DNA from: CAZCDS01 sp964497585
Lineage (GTDB): Bacteria > Desulfobacterota > Desulfomonilia > Desulfomonilales > Desulfomonilaceae
Reading direction: 5' to 3'
DNA: 64,000 bases
Assembly (NCBI GenBank): GCA_964497585.1
Contig: CAZCDS010000018.1
Span: forward strand, 1 to 64,000
The stretch's first letter is position 1; every line of letters begins with the position of its first letter. Below, piece after piece: positions 44,780 to 53,129 of the stretch. Below the pieces are notes generated by a model. That model saw nothing but the letters and a program-made list of their open reading frames with translations. It was not told the DNA's origin and did no database searches. Position numbers and translations under genes: made by a program.

Positions 44780-45661
44780 TCACTTGACCCATCGAACGTA
44801 ATCGACGATATCCTGGGCCGGGACAAAGTCGAGAGCGTAACAGGAAACATGATCCACAAGATTCGCCACGAAATCCAGAACAAACGATGTCGCTGCCTTA
44901 TCCCATAGCGGCATCAGTATTGCCTTGAGCAGCATGATTGAGGCAGCCCCGGAACTCAACGCGTGTGAGCGGTTCTCTGCGGCCTTTCGAAGGAAGAAGA
45001 TCTTATCCAGTGCCACGCCTTTCGGGGAGGTGGCGGGCAGTTCGCCAAACCAAGGGAGACCGTAGATACGGAACACGTTATTATCCGTCCGAACCGCTAT
45101 ACGATCGTCATTGAGCACACGGGCATGATCCTTCCAGAGCTTGGCCATCGTTGTCTTACCATGGCCGGAATGGCCCACAAAAAGATATCCTTTGCCCTGA
45201 TGGTCAATACCGGCCGCATGAGCTATGATTCCGCGGCCCTGGGCCAGTGCGGTCATCAGGATTAGAGGCCCGAGGGGTAACTCCAGCGGAAAAGGGACGC
45301 GTCCGAAATTCCGTTCTCCGTAATAGGACACGGCTGTGTATATCGTTGCTCTGGAAAAACTCGAATCGATCAGGGCCGCTCGATACGGGTGCGAACTTCC
45401 CGGTAATCGCAGGACGAACATCTGGTCGTCACCGCGCGCATACGCCTTCCAAATTGACCGGGAGTCAAAGAGCAGATCCGTCTCGCTCGGCAGTGGATCC
45501 GGCATCCCATCGTACCTGCATCGGATAATGATCTCCGGATTCTTTTCGGAAATGAAATCCCTGTACCTGGGGTCTGTAGACTCGACATCACACTTAGTGT
45601 CAAACCGGAGTCCAAGAGTGGCGCCACCCAGTTCTAACGTCGTTTGAGGTGCTTTCTCCAC
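44780..45661 (-). CDS. HprK-like P-loop kinase of the peptide-modification cluster
   Basis: 293 residues. The N-terminal ~140 residues are unnamed; the C-terminal part has the HPr kinase-like P-loop FVGHSGHGKTTMAKLW (GHSGHGKT at 163-170), then VLNDDRIAV, and a late ALDKIFFLRKA. Such HprK-like proteins without the HPr-kinase capping region occur in many PqqD/radical-SAM peptide clusters, where their role is not settled. Start is GTG 45,661, 21 bp after the candidate precursor gene stops, so the two are likely one transcript. SynChlorMet-type cassettes contain a comparable protein, but I have not matched it. Confidence 0.75.
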   Translation of the reverse strand: MEKAPQTTLELGGATLGLRFDTKCDVESTDPRYRDFISEKNPEIIIRCRYDGMPDPLPSETDLLFDSRSIWKAYARGDDQMFVLRLPGSSHPYRAALIDSSFSRATIYTAVSYYGERNFGRVPFPLELPLGPLILMTALAQGRGIIAHAAGIDHQGKGYLFVGHSGHGKTTMAKLWKDHARVLNDDRIAVRTDNNVFRIYGLPWFGELPATSPKGVALDKIFFLRKAAENRSHALSSGAASIMLLKAILMPLWDKAATSFVLDFVANLVDHVSCYALDFVPAQDIVDYVRWVK

Positions 45662-45682
45662 GGTGACACCAGTGCACAGGAC

Positions 45683-45886
45683 TCACGTGTTGGACTGTTG
45701 GTTGCATCGAAAAAGAAAGGGCCAAAACCACCGGTAGCAGGCATTCCACACATTACCGGGGCCGCTCGAATTAGACCTTGTTTTGCAGATCCGAAGCACT
45801 GTTTCACTGGGCTCCAGATTTATGGTCGCCACTTCCGGTTTGCTGTAGGCCTTCCTTGTTGGTCTTCCTTCCTGGGTTTCCACCAT
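45683..45886 (-). CDS. Candidate modified-peptide (RiPP) precursor
   Basis: 67 residues. A leader-like N-terminus with RKAYSKPEVATINLEPSET (11-29) is followed by a core-like C-terminus with Cys34, Cys50 and Cys61 and many aromatics (W47, Y51, W53, F54, W55, F57, F59). A KPEVxxIxLxPxExVLxxCK-like pattern is, as I recall, common in small peptides next to PqqD and radical SAM enzymes. AGGAG stands 10 bp ahead of the ATG at 45,886. It lies between the radical SAM and HprK-like genes in the same direction. What modification it gets is not shown. Confidence 0.6.
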   Translation of the reverse strand: MVETQEGRPTRKAYSKPEVATINLEPSETVLRICKTRSNSSGPGNVWNACYRWFWPFLFRCNQQSNT

Positions 45887-45972
45887 TGCTCGTCGCTCCT
45901 TGCCCTGCCAGCAGTTTCAAAGCCGCCGACACTTCAGTCTCCCGGACGAAGGACGATCGGCTTTCAGTCAGA

Positions 45973-47085
45973 CTACTGAACCCGCCCTTCTGATCCTGCC
46001 CATTCGGGTTCCGTAAAAACCGCCCGCCGGAGTTGAGTAATACGGCATTGATAGGTTACAGGCTTCTCCGGATCGCCGCTTTCCAACTGAGCCCACCCAG
46101 GACAATGCCCGCACAGATTTCTCAGATTGCATGCGTCGCACTCTGTCTTGAAGGTCTGTGGAGTGCGACGGACGCTCGGTATGAATTCGCGCCATCCGTC
46201 CGAGAACGTTCCCTGCAGAAGATCGTATTGCGGAGATCGTACAAGAACACACAGACCGAGCTTCCCGTAAGGATCTACATAAAATGACCTGAGTCCGGCA
46301 CCGCATTTGTACAGCAAACCAGAGTCCACCGGCACTCCCATATCCCGCCTGAACGCATCCTTCCAGTCCGCGGCACACTCAGCATACATCAGATCCAGTT
46401 CTACCGTTTCTTCGGGCGAGAGTCTGTATGCTGCCGGACCCTTTCCGCCATCGATTCTCATGTTTAGATTCGCATCAAATAGGAACTTGAGTCCAAGACT
46501 CTCCGAGTATCTTTTCAGATCGAGAAACTCGTGCCTATTGAGTTTCATCATTACGCTCTTGAGCTTCACGGGAAGTCCTCGTTCCTGCAACAACTTAATC
46601 CCCCGCATGCACCGCCTATGCGAGCCCGGTACGCCCGTTACCGCGTCGTGAGTGGCCTCGGTGACGCCATAGAGAGTGATCTCCACGGCGCTTGGGGGCC
46701 ATTGGCCAAGCTCGTCAGCGATTTGGGGGGTGATGCAGGTCCCGTTCGTGAAGATGGTAACGAGCAATCCCTTGGACACGGTGTACTTGTAGATGTCCAA
46801 AAAGTCTGGACGGATGAAGACTTCACCACCTGTTAGCAGCAACCAGAGACATCCTGCTTCGGAAACCTCATCAATGAGTCGATGCCATTGGCTTGTGGTC
46901 AGTTCCTTCTCGCTCGCGGGCTTATCATTGGCGGGCACATTGATGTAGCAATGCCGGCAGCGCAGGTTACAGCGGGCTGTGAGTTCGAAAGTACCAACCA
47001 GAGGGATTTCCCGATCCTTTTCCCAGAGGACCAGTCGTTTTGCGAACTCATCGCAATCAATCTCCGGGATCTTCGGGCATTCCAT
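45973..47085 (-). CDS. Radical SAM/SPASM peptide-maturation enzyme
   Basis: 370 residues. The radical SAM motif CNLRCRHC holds Cys39, Cys43 and Cys46, binding one iron-sulphur cluster and S-adenosylmethionine; LLLTGGEVFIRPDF is the GGE region. The C-terminal SPASM part carries CGAGLRSFYVDPYGKLGLC and CDACNLRNLCGHC, suiting auxiliary clusters. PqqE-like enzymes of this sort crosslink or otherwise modify a ribosomal peptide presented by a PqqD chaperone. The ATG at 47,085 lies inside the end of the pqqD-like gene (29 bp overlap), so translation is coupled. The likely substrate is the peptide encoded just downstream. Confidence 0.85.
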   Translation of the reverse strand: MECPKIPEIDCDEFAKRLVLWEKDREIPLVGTFELTARCNLRCRHCYINVPANDKPASEKELTTSQWHRLIDEVSEAGCLWLLLTGGEVFIRPDFLDIYKYTVSKGLLVTIFTNGTCITPQIADELGQWPPSAVEITLYGVTEATHDAVTGVPGSHRRCMRGIKLLQERGLPVKLKSVMMKLNRHEFLDLKRYSESLGLKFLFDANLNMRIDGGKGPAAYRLSPEETVELDLMYAECAADWKDAFRRDMGVPVDSGLLYKCGAGLRSFYVDPYGKLGLCVLVRSPQYDLLQGTFSDGWREFIPSVRRTPQTFKTECDACNLRNLCGHCPGWAQLESGDPEKPVTYQCRITQLRRAVFTEPEWAGSEGRVQ

Positions 47086-47386
47086 TGCGAACCTCTATTA
47101 TGGCTCCTATACTCTGCAATTTCGCGACGAATTCAGCCAGATCGGCCTGAGCTTGCTCAGAACTCACGTCGTACTCCTGCGTGACAAGTTCCGCTACTTG
47201 CAGCGCTCGTCTCTGGCCGTCCATGAGCCTCCATATACACGCGCCGACGGCGTTGAGGCAGTAGATGTCCTCCACTTCACGTGCCATCTCTCGAATGGGA
47301 ACCAGGATGAACTGGTCCCCGATCTCTCTTGCTACGATCGATTCGTTTTGAGCAAATCGTTTGCGCAGCCAATCTCGCTTTTCCAT
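47057..47386 (-). CDS. PqqD-like peptide chaperone
   Basis: 109 residues with the PqqD winged-helix pattern: IVAREIGDQFILVPI, YCLNAVGACIWRLMDG and VAELVTQEYDVSSEQAQADL. PqqD proteins bind the leader of a precursor peptide and hand it to a radical SAM enzyme. It is the first gene of the minus-strand arm and overlaps the radical SAM gene by 29 bp. Start ATG 47,386 (MEKRDWLRKR) is preferred to the frame's 47,401. Confidence 0.85.
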   Translation of the reverse strand: MEKRDWLRKRFAQNESIVAREIGDQFILVPIREMAREVEDIYCLNAVGACIWRLMDGQRRALQVAELVTQEYDVSSEQAQADLAEFVAKLQSIGAIIEVRNGMPEDPGD

Positions 47387-47522
47387 AGCATCTCCGAGCA
47401 ATGCCTATGGCTCCACCATCCTATCCTCAAGGAATGGTGTCCGGTACGGAGAACCTGACCCAAGCTCTCGCAAGCCCAAGAAGTGTCCAGCGAATTCCGA
47501 AGGGTGGCCCCACGACAAAGCT

Positions 47523-47551
47523 AGAGTACTACGCACTGGTGTTGTTGTCAA
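47523..47551 (-). promoter_or_regulatory. Candidate promoter of the pqqD-radical SAM arm
   Basis: On the minus strand a perfect TTGACA (47,546-47,551) and a weak TACTCT (47,523-47,528) are 17 bp apart, 137 bp before the PqqD ATG. The -10 matches the consensus at only three of six bases. Confidence 0.35.
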
Positions 47552-47566
47552 CGATCTACCCAAACC

Positions 47567-47597
47567 TTGACGGAATTGTCCGGGTACGGAATAGAAT
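47567..47597 (+). promoter_or_regulatory. Candidate promoter of the methyltransferase arm
   Basis: TTGACG (47,567-47,572) and TAGAAT (47,592-47,597) on the plus strand with a 19-bp spacer lie 30 bp before the methyltransferase ATG. Divergent from the candidate on the other strand, 16 bp away. The spacer is long. Confidence 0.35.
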
Positions 47598-47627
47598 AGG
47601 GGGCATCGAACTGCCGGAGGTTAGTCC

Positions 47628-48413
47628 ATGCGACCGAGAGTGTTTCTCGGACGGCTCATAATACGACTCGGCGGGTTCATTCAATCTCTGGCGATTATGG
47701 TCATGAGGCCGGATGATCTCGTGCACTTCAGCCGGCAAACCTATTCCAGATTGTGTGCTGCTCAAGGATTGGAGGAAGATCCAGCCAATGCTTATGGCTT
47801 AAACCCTGACGAGAAGGCTCTCCTGGACCAAGTTCCAGTAAAAGGGGGGCGGCTACTCCTTCTTGGGATTGGCCCAGGCAGGGAGGCCATCCCTTTGGCA
47901 GAGAAGGGTTATGAGGTGACAGGTGTGGACTTCGTGCCGGAGCTTACGGAGTTGGCCAGAGCCAATGCATCCAAAAAGGGACTGGAAATCTCTTGCTTGG
48001 TTCAAGAAATGTCAAAGCTCGACGCACCTCCGGACTATTACGATCTGGCATGGCTCTCCTCGGGTATGTACTCGTCTGTTCCAACCTCCAGTAGGCGCGT
48101 GGACATGCTCAAAAGGATTCGGCGATCTCTCAAGCCGGGAGGCTATCTTGTTCTCCAGTTTATATGGGTCGAGCACACGCGACAACGGCCCAGGTTCCAA
48201 TGGATCAGGAAAGCCTTCGCATATGTCACGTTGGGCAATCTCTCCTATGAGGAGGGCGATATTCTGTGGCTCAGTTCCGAGTTTCTTCACCAGTTCTCTT
48301 CCCAGGAAGAGGTCAGGCAGGAAGCGGCTGAGGCGGGATTTGAAATCGTTCAGATCCATGACCGCACAGCGATGGGGCAGGGACAAGCAGTCCTCAGAAG
48401 GGAACGCCTGTAA
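47628..48413 (+). CDS. SAM-dependent methyltransferase of the peptide cluster
   Basis: 261 residues of class I fold. Motif I is LLLGIGPGREAIPLA (about 76-90), followed by VTGVDFVPELTELARANA, and LKPGGYLVLQFIWVE. An N-terminal hydrophobic stretch (LIIRLGGFIQSLAIMVM) precedes the fold. The ATG at 47,628 follows GGAGG with 7 bp spacing. It is divergent from the PqqD arm and coupled to the nucleotidyltransferase gene, which starts 4 bp after its stop. It might methylate the peptide product, but a separate role is possible. Confidence 0.78.
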   Translation: MRPRVFLGRLIIRLGGFIQSLAIMVMRPDDLVHFSRQTYSRLCAAQGLEEDPANAYGLNPDEKALLDQVPVKGGRLLLLGIGPGREAIPLAEKGYEVTGVDFVPELTELARANASKKGLEISCLVQEMSKLDAPPDYYDLAWLSSGMYSSVPTSSRRVDMLKRIRRSLKPGGYLVLQFIWVEHTRQRPRFQWIRKAFAYVTLGNLSYEEGDILWLSSEFLHQFSSQEEVRQEAAEAGFEIVQIHDRTAMGQGQAVLRRERL

Positions 48414-48416
48414 CCG

Positions 48417-49565
48417 ATGAAAGCGACAGATCCGGGACAGTCTGTAGACGGAAAGGGTCGGTTGATCCATCTCCGTTCAGCGGATCGACGAGAAATCCGC
48501 GGACTCGTGCGCGATCTGGCATTGGATAGTCCCGTTGAAGCGGGCCGACTCAGCAACTGGACTTCAGCCGAATTGGAGATCGTTCGATCGCAGCATTTGG
48601 CGCCATGGTTGTACAAAGCGTTGGCGGACAAGGAAGACTCAGGACTTCCTCCGGAAATCGGGCAGCAACTTCTGGAGCAATACAGAATTTCTGCAGCGCG
48701 GGCGGCCTTGAGGGAACTGTGGACGGGCAAACTGCTGGCCGCATTCGAGGAGAATGGCATCCCGGCAGTTCTTCTGAAGGGTGCCTATCTGGGGGAGTTC
48801 GTGTACAAGGACTCGGCCCAGAGACCGATGGCAGACTTGGACCTCCTGGTTCCGGAAGACGACCGTGAGAAGGCACACGTCTTGTTGACCGCTCTCGGGT
48901 GCCGAATGTATGTCGGGGGATCGGATGAATTTGAACCTATGATCAGCCCGAGCACCACATACGTGATGGACTCATACGTTCCCGAGTATACTGACCTTCA
49001 CTGGGGTTTGTGCTCGATGGACTATTACCGTCTTCACCATTCGATCATCGGGGATAATGTCGTTGAGTCGAAGCTGTGCGGTGTGAAAGCGTACTTCCTG
49101 ACTCCCGAGGCGAATTTCGTCCACATCGCGTTGCACATCTTGGCCCATTCAGGAGGAATGCGAGACTGGCTCGATCTAATTCTGCTGAGCAGGATGAAAG
49201 ATTTCCATTGGGACCGATTAATTGAGCTGGCCGAGTCTCTCGGAGTCGTCACGCCCCTGCATTGGGTTTTTCGGCGCTTGGAAAAAGAGTGGCGCTTCTT
49301 CCCACAGCCCCAGGTCTCCACGTGGTTAGCGAGCAACCAACCCCATTGGATTGAGGATCGCGTGATCAGGGGTCCATTTCCTCAAGTGTGGCGTTGGGGT
49401 TCCCGATTCGCACGCCTACCGGATTGGGGTTGCAGAGTGAACTACCTTCGCGCGAGAATGGTACCTCCACGGGAGTACAGACAAGCCCTGTGCGGTTCCC
49501 CCAATATCGTCCGCTACCTACTCTCACGGAGTATTGGTCTTCTGAGGTCGGCCTTGAGACCCTAA
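48417..49565 (+). CDS. NTP_transf_5-like nucleotidyltransferase
   Basis: 382 residues. The DNA-polymerase-beta-like core shows AVLLKGAYLGEFVYKD followed by RPMADLDLLVPEDD, the LKG and DLDLLV motifs of PF14907-type proteins. The C-terminal half is helical (VHIALHILAHSGGMRDWLD). Such proteins are found with HprK-like kinases and radical SAM/PqqD genes in peptide clusters, but their reaction is not known. The ATG lies 4 bp after the methyltransferase stop codon, so coupling replaces the poor ribosome site. It ends the divergent arm. Confidence 0.75.
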   Translation: MKATDPGQSVDGKGRLIHLRSADRREIRGLVRDLALDSPVEAGRLSNWTSAELEIVRSQHLAPWLYKALADKEDSGLPPEIGQQLLEQYRISAARAALRELWTGKLLAAFEENGIPAVLLKGAYLGEFVYKDSAQRPMADLDLLVPEDDREKAHVLLTALGCRMYVGGSDEFEPMISPSTTYVMDSYVPEYTDLHWGLCSMDYYRLHHSIIGDNVVESKLCGVKAYFLTPEANFVHIALHILAHSGGMRDWLDLILLSRMKDFHWDRLIELAESLGVVTPLHWVFRRLEKEWRFFPQPQVSTWLASNQPHWIEDRVIRGPFPQVWRWGSRFARLPDWGCRVNYLRARMVPPREYRQALCGSPNIVRYLLSRSIGLLRSALRP

Positions 49566-49729
49566 GATCCGCAAAGAATGGGCAAAGGAGGCTTCCGGTC
49601 AGTTCAGACCGAAATTCATCCACAGCGTCAAAGCCATCGCCCCGCTCCACAATGAGCCTATTATGGGCGATTCCGGTTCCTGTGTTGTGCGGTCAGCCCC
49701 TCATGCTCTCCCCGGACTTCGCTGGTCAC

Positions 49730-51427
49730 TCAGCCCTGCAGCTGTTTTCTGAGGGAGACGAGCTCGCCCATAGCCTCCGCATCCGGGAGCATCCCACTGA
49801 ATTCATCGACATAGAGGTTTGCCTGGCTCTCAAGTATTTCCCTGAGGATGCGGCGATATTCCTCATTCACTCGTCCTCCAATTTCTCTGAGTAGATCGAG
49901 TACTTTCAGGCTCAGCAGCCACTTGGGAATAAAGGGTACCACGACGCTCCCAAGAAGCGCGTCCAGCAAAGTGAAGCCGCCGCCCAGCACGATCTCCGCG
50001 GTGATCAGAACGAGGGCCCACAATGTGTACGAGCCGTACAGTTTCAACTCATCGGTCCGCGACAGCCCCCGACGAAATCCGTCGAACTCCGATTCCAACA
50101 GCTTTTCCACTCCGGGAAAGGCATCATCGAAGCGGGCTCTGATCTCGTTGGGTCCCCACCGGGGAATATCATTCTTGGCAACGATACGGAGATCCTCCAA
50201 CGCGGCGTCCGACGCGAGCAGATCCGCAATTTCGCGGTTGAGCGAAGCCACGGCCCACTCCAAAGGTTCCAACTGTGCCTTTGAGCGAGTCTCCTCAAAG
50301 TCTTCGCTCCGGGCGGCTTTTTCCGGGTCTTCGGCCGCCATTTTGCCGAAGGTGAACGAAAAAATGTCTCCCACGGCCCCGAAAGCCGATGTGACGGCTT
50401 TGCGTACCCACGCCCGAGGTACGAAAAAGATATCGTACTTCTTGAGGAGCTGACCCAGGCGACCCTGAACCCGTGTCTGAACATCTTCCGAGATCACGCC
50501 GTCAAGCTTGGTCTCCATGTCGCGTGTGACATGCTCGAGAATCCTTCGGACTTTGTTATTCAGAGCGTTCACCCTCTCCATCTCGCCTTCAGCGGCTCGT
50601 CCGAGAGATTCCACTCGACCGAGCGTCTCCCTCCGCAGCCGCTCCATTTCTTCGATCCGAATCCGACGCCCTTCCGGCGCACCCCCGGCAATCGCGTAGA
50701 GTTCCGAGAATTCCGGGAGATCAGCCAGACCGGGAATAAACTCTACAGCGGAATCGCTCCTCTCGATCCTGACGGGATTATGATCTGCACCGTTGCCTGC
50801 TCCCAGCCCCCTGCGGAAATCCTCGAACGCAACATCGGACACCACTTTGTTCATGACCGACCAGGATTGCTTCTTCCACTGGATTGCCCGTTCGCGGATT
50901 TCAAGTCCGGTAAGGTCGCCATACTTTTCCTGGGAGGTGACGAGAATCACTATATCGCTGATGATGAAAAAATTCTCTGCAATGATCCGATTCGCCAGCT
51001 CCACACTGTCAACGTCAGGTGTGTCTACGAGAATGAGACCGGATAGCCTTGGCTCGTCATGCTCCGCGATGTTGACCGCGGCTTCTCCTTCGACTCCAGT
51101 CTCCGCCGGGACGGCCTCGAAAAAAGGACACCGGACCGTCTGATCCATCCACCTCTTGTGAACGAACAGCACCGGACTCGTAGTACAGGGTCGGCGTATG
51201 CCGACGCGACTGATCATGCTCCCCGCCAGCGAGTTGAACAGCGTGCTCTTGCCCGTCCCAGTACCTCCCATGAGGCATGCTATGGCGGGAAAATCAGGAG
51301 CCAAGCCTATTTTCCATTTCAGGGCCTTCAGAAACCTGTCCGCCTCCGACTGCTTCTCGGTCAGCGCGGGGAAGTCCTTCAACCTTCGGTCGAAAGAGAG
51401 TCTTATTCGGTCAGCTAACGCTGTCAC
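49730..51427 (-). CDS. Dynamin-like large GTPase
   Basis: About 565 residues from the GTG at 51,427. A P-loop GGTGTGKST (54-62) is followed by a Thr-rich switch (RRPCTTSPVLFVHK) and LILVDTPDVDS. A long helical region, then a hydrophobic hairpin (LWALVLITAEIVLGGGFTLL, LLGSVVVPFIPKWLLSLKVL) and a final helical part follow, the arrangement of bacterial dynamin-like or YfjP-type membrane GTPases. The frame is open to 51,679 but that N-terminus is unlike a protein, so I choose the internal GTG; other starts are possible. Membrane remodelling or stress roles are known for relatives. It is convergent with the nucleotidyltransferase gene. Confidence 0.72.
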   Translation of the reverse strand: MTALADRIRLSFDRRLKDFPALTEKQSEADRFLKALKWKIGLAPDFPAIACLMGGTGTGKSTLFNSLAGSMISRVGIRRPCTTSPVLFVHKRWMDQTVRCPFFEAVPAETGVEGEAAVNIAEHDEPRLSGLILVDTPDVDSVELANRIIAENFFIISDIVILVTSQEKYGDLTGLEIRERAIQWKKQSWSVMNKVVSDVAFEDFRRGLGAGNGADHNPVRIERSDSAVEFIPGLADLPEFSELYAIAGGAPEGRRIRIEEMERLRRETLGRVESLGRAAEGEMERVNALNNKVRRILEHVTRDMETKLDGVISEDVQTRVQGRLGQLLKKYDIFFVPRAWVRKAVTSAFGAVGDIFSFTFGKMAAEDPEKAARSEDFEETRSKAQLEPLEWAVASLNREIADLLASDAALEDLRIVAKNDIPRWGPNEIRARFDDAFPGVEKLLESEFDGFRRGLSRTDELKLYGSYTLWALVLITAEIVLGGGFTLLDALLGSVVVPFIPKWLLSLKVLDLLREIGGRVNEEYRRILREILESQANLYVDEFSGMLPDAEAMGELVSLRKQLQG

Positions 51428-51967
51428 GCCCTGATCTTCATCGTTCCTGCCTTGGATTCGAACAGGCTCAGTTCCCGGATGAGGTATCCGGGCCCAAACC
51501 GAATGCCCGTCCCGTGCCCGCAGTATAGACCTGGAGAACCTTGAGTGTAAATCATTCTTTCTGTAGTCAAGGTGCCCTTGCGGACTCCATTTGGAAGCGA
51601 ATGCACGCGCAGGGTTGCCTGTCCGACCAAGAGCCGGTCCTGTCACGGATGGCTGACGGCTATCCATGAGACACCGCAAGGCATGGTTGCTCCAGGGCCA
51701 ACAGGAGGACCGGCACCGTGCCCTCGCCTCACAAGCCGGTATCCAAATACCTCGGCGGGTGTCCCGGTCAATGGGGAGAGATGTTCATGGGATTGAAGAA
51801 CGTGATCTCCCACTTCGCAAGGGAGACAAAGGGCACTTTAATGGGGGTCTTCTTGACCGCTGCTCGTCGACATCGCGCGCAACAAAATCCCCTGCGCCGG
51901 ATCCGTGTCTTCCTGATCGGCTATGTCACCAGAATAACCTGGACTTCACATCAAGGGGGGATGCGTG
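51428..51967. other. Gene-free stretch upstream of the GTPase
   Basis: About 540 bp with no supported gene; the plus-strand and minus-strand frames here are short or Arg/Pro-rich shadows. No tRNA, repeat or clear promoter seen. Confidence 0.35.
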
Positions 51968-52234
51968 CTAGTTGCTTCTCGACTCTATCGCCCTGCGGAC
52001 CGCAGGCGGTATGAAGATCCCTTCGAGATTGAGTTTTTTCAGTGAACGAGCGAGGACCTGTATCTGTCGTCGCCGGGAGTCTTTTCGATTGATGAGGATC
52101 ATAGCTTTCCCGGAAACCCTGCAGAATCCTCCGTCGCTGCGGATGGCGCCGTGCGCGAGGTTCTCATACCGCAACTCGACGCCAAGGCGTGCGGCAATCT
52201 CTTCGAGATGTTGGAGTAGTTGCGTTTCGTTCAT
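51968..52234 (-). CDS. Small conserved protein of unknown function
   Basis: 88 residues (MNETQLLQHLEEIAARLGVE, then GGFCRVSGKAMILINRK and LEGIFIPPAVRRAIES). Alpha-beta pattern, well-formed start, and a sequence I recall as typical of short proteins conserved in Desulfobacterota and Geobacter-like genomes, but without a named function. It is transcribed divergently from the HU genes. No membrane segment. Confidence 0.65.
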   Translation of the reverse strand: MNETQLLQHLEEIAARLGVELRYENLAHGAIRSDGGFCRVSGKAMILINRKDSRRRQIQVLARSLKKLNLEGIFIPPAVRRAIESRSN

Positions 52235-52380
52235 CGGTCTTCGCCCGCGTTTGCCGACAGATCGCAGAATCAGCTAAACCGGGGTGACTGGATTGTCAAG
52301 CGAAAAAGCGAAAAAGGGAGTGATTATGAGCCTAAAAGCTCCTCCTGGACTGTTTTTTACGATGACTTGGCGAATTTCTC

Positions 52381-52409
52381 TTGACAATTCAGCCTGGTAT
52401 AGATAACAT
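52381..52409 (+). promoter_or_regulatory. Sigma70 promoter of the HU/IHF operon
   Basis: TTGACA (52,381-52,386) and TAACAT (52,404-52,409), spacer exactly 17 bp. The start site would be near 52,416, giving a leader of about 57 nt before the ATG at 52,473. The -10 matches that of the phage-locus promoter at 12,947. Confidence 0.65.
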
Positions 52410-52472
52410 TCTGCAATCCTTTGGTGTCAAGTCAACCCATTGAACCTGTTAATCTTTTTTGGAGGTGGTATC

Positions 52473-52757
52473 ATGACTAAGGCTGAACTGGTGAGTAGGA
52501 TAGCAAAAGAAGCCGACATTACCAAGAAGGCGGCGACATCGGCGCTCAACGCTGTTGTCGGGGCAGTTCACGACTCGCTGAAGAAGAAGAACGGCAAGAT
52601 TCGTATCTCCGATCTGGGCACGTTCAAGGTCGTGAAGAAGAAGGCAAGAACGGGAGTGAATCCGCAGACGAAGCAGAAGATCAAGATTCCCGCGACTAAA
52701 GTCCCGAGGTTCAGCTCGTCCAGAGCGCTGAAGGACATAGTCAAGAAGGCCAAGTGA
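52473..52757 (+). CDS. HU-type DNA-binding protein
   Basis: 94 residues. HU/IHF fold: helical N-terminus TKAELVSRIAKEADITKKAA, a beta region with GKIRISDLGTFKVVKKKART and the DNA-binding arm GVNPQTKQKIKIPATKVPRFS. It bends and compacts DNA. The basic C-terminus is short. GGAGGTGG lies 6 bp ahead of the ATG at 52,473. It is followed by a second HU/IHF gene after 23 bp, so the two likely form a heterodimer or alternative pair. Confidence 0.92.
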   Translation: MTKAELVSRIAKEADITKKAATSALNAVVGAVHDSLKKKNGKIRISDLGTFKVVKKKARTGVNPQTKQKIKIPATKVPRFSSSRALKDIVKKAK

Positions 52758-52780
52758 TTGGCATATGGCGGGAAGCCCGT

Positions 52781-53062
52781 ATGAACAAATCGGACCTCAT
52801 TGTCACTCTGGCCGACGAGGCGAATCTTACGCAAAGAAAGTCAGAAGAGATAGTCAACACTATCTTTGGCACCATGACGAAGGCCTTGATCGACGGCGAT
52901 CGGATTGAGATCAGGGGCTTCGGAACATTCATGGTCAAGCGTTACGATCGCTATGTCGGAAGGAATCCGAAGACCGGATCCAAGATAGAAGTCGCGGCCA
53001 AGAACTTGCCGCTTTTCAAGACCGGCAAGGAGCTGAGAGAGAAAGCGAACGAGCAGGTCTGA
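52781..53062 (+). CDS. HU/IHF-type DNA-binding protein, second copy
   Basis: 93 residues of the same fold: SDLIVTLADEANLTQRKSEE, then GDRIEIRGFGTFMVKRYDRY and the arm GRNPKTGSKIEVAAKNLPLF. The GRNPKTG arm with an acidic/hydrophobic C-terminus is closer to IHF beta-like than to the upstream HU gene. It starts 23 bp after that gene's stop and has only a weak ribosome site, GGGAAG. Confidence 0.9.
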   Translation: MNKSDLIVTLADEANLTQRKSEEIVNTIFGTMTKALIDGDRIEIRGFGTFMVKRYDRYVGRNPKTGSKIEVAAKNLPLFKTGKELREKANEQV

Positions 53063-53107
53063 AGGACGACGACTGCGGAACGGTCACAAAGTGGGCCGCA
53101 TGTTTGT

Positions 53108-53129
53108 GCCCCGGCCCAGTTGCCGGGGC
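53108..53129 (+). terminator. GC-rich hairpin after the HU operon
   Basis: GCCCCGGC-CCAGTT-GCCGGGGC is a perfect 8-bp stem with 6-base loop, 45 bp after the second HU stop codon. No T-run follows, so it may be a processing or pause site rather than a strong intrinsic terminator. In the remaining gene-free stretch to 54,189 I see no supported gene; a GATAGCTCAGT at 53,757 looked like a tRNA start but does not fold as one. Confidence 0.5.
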
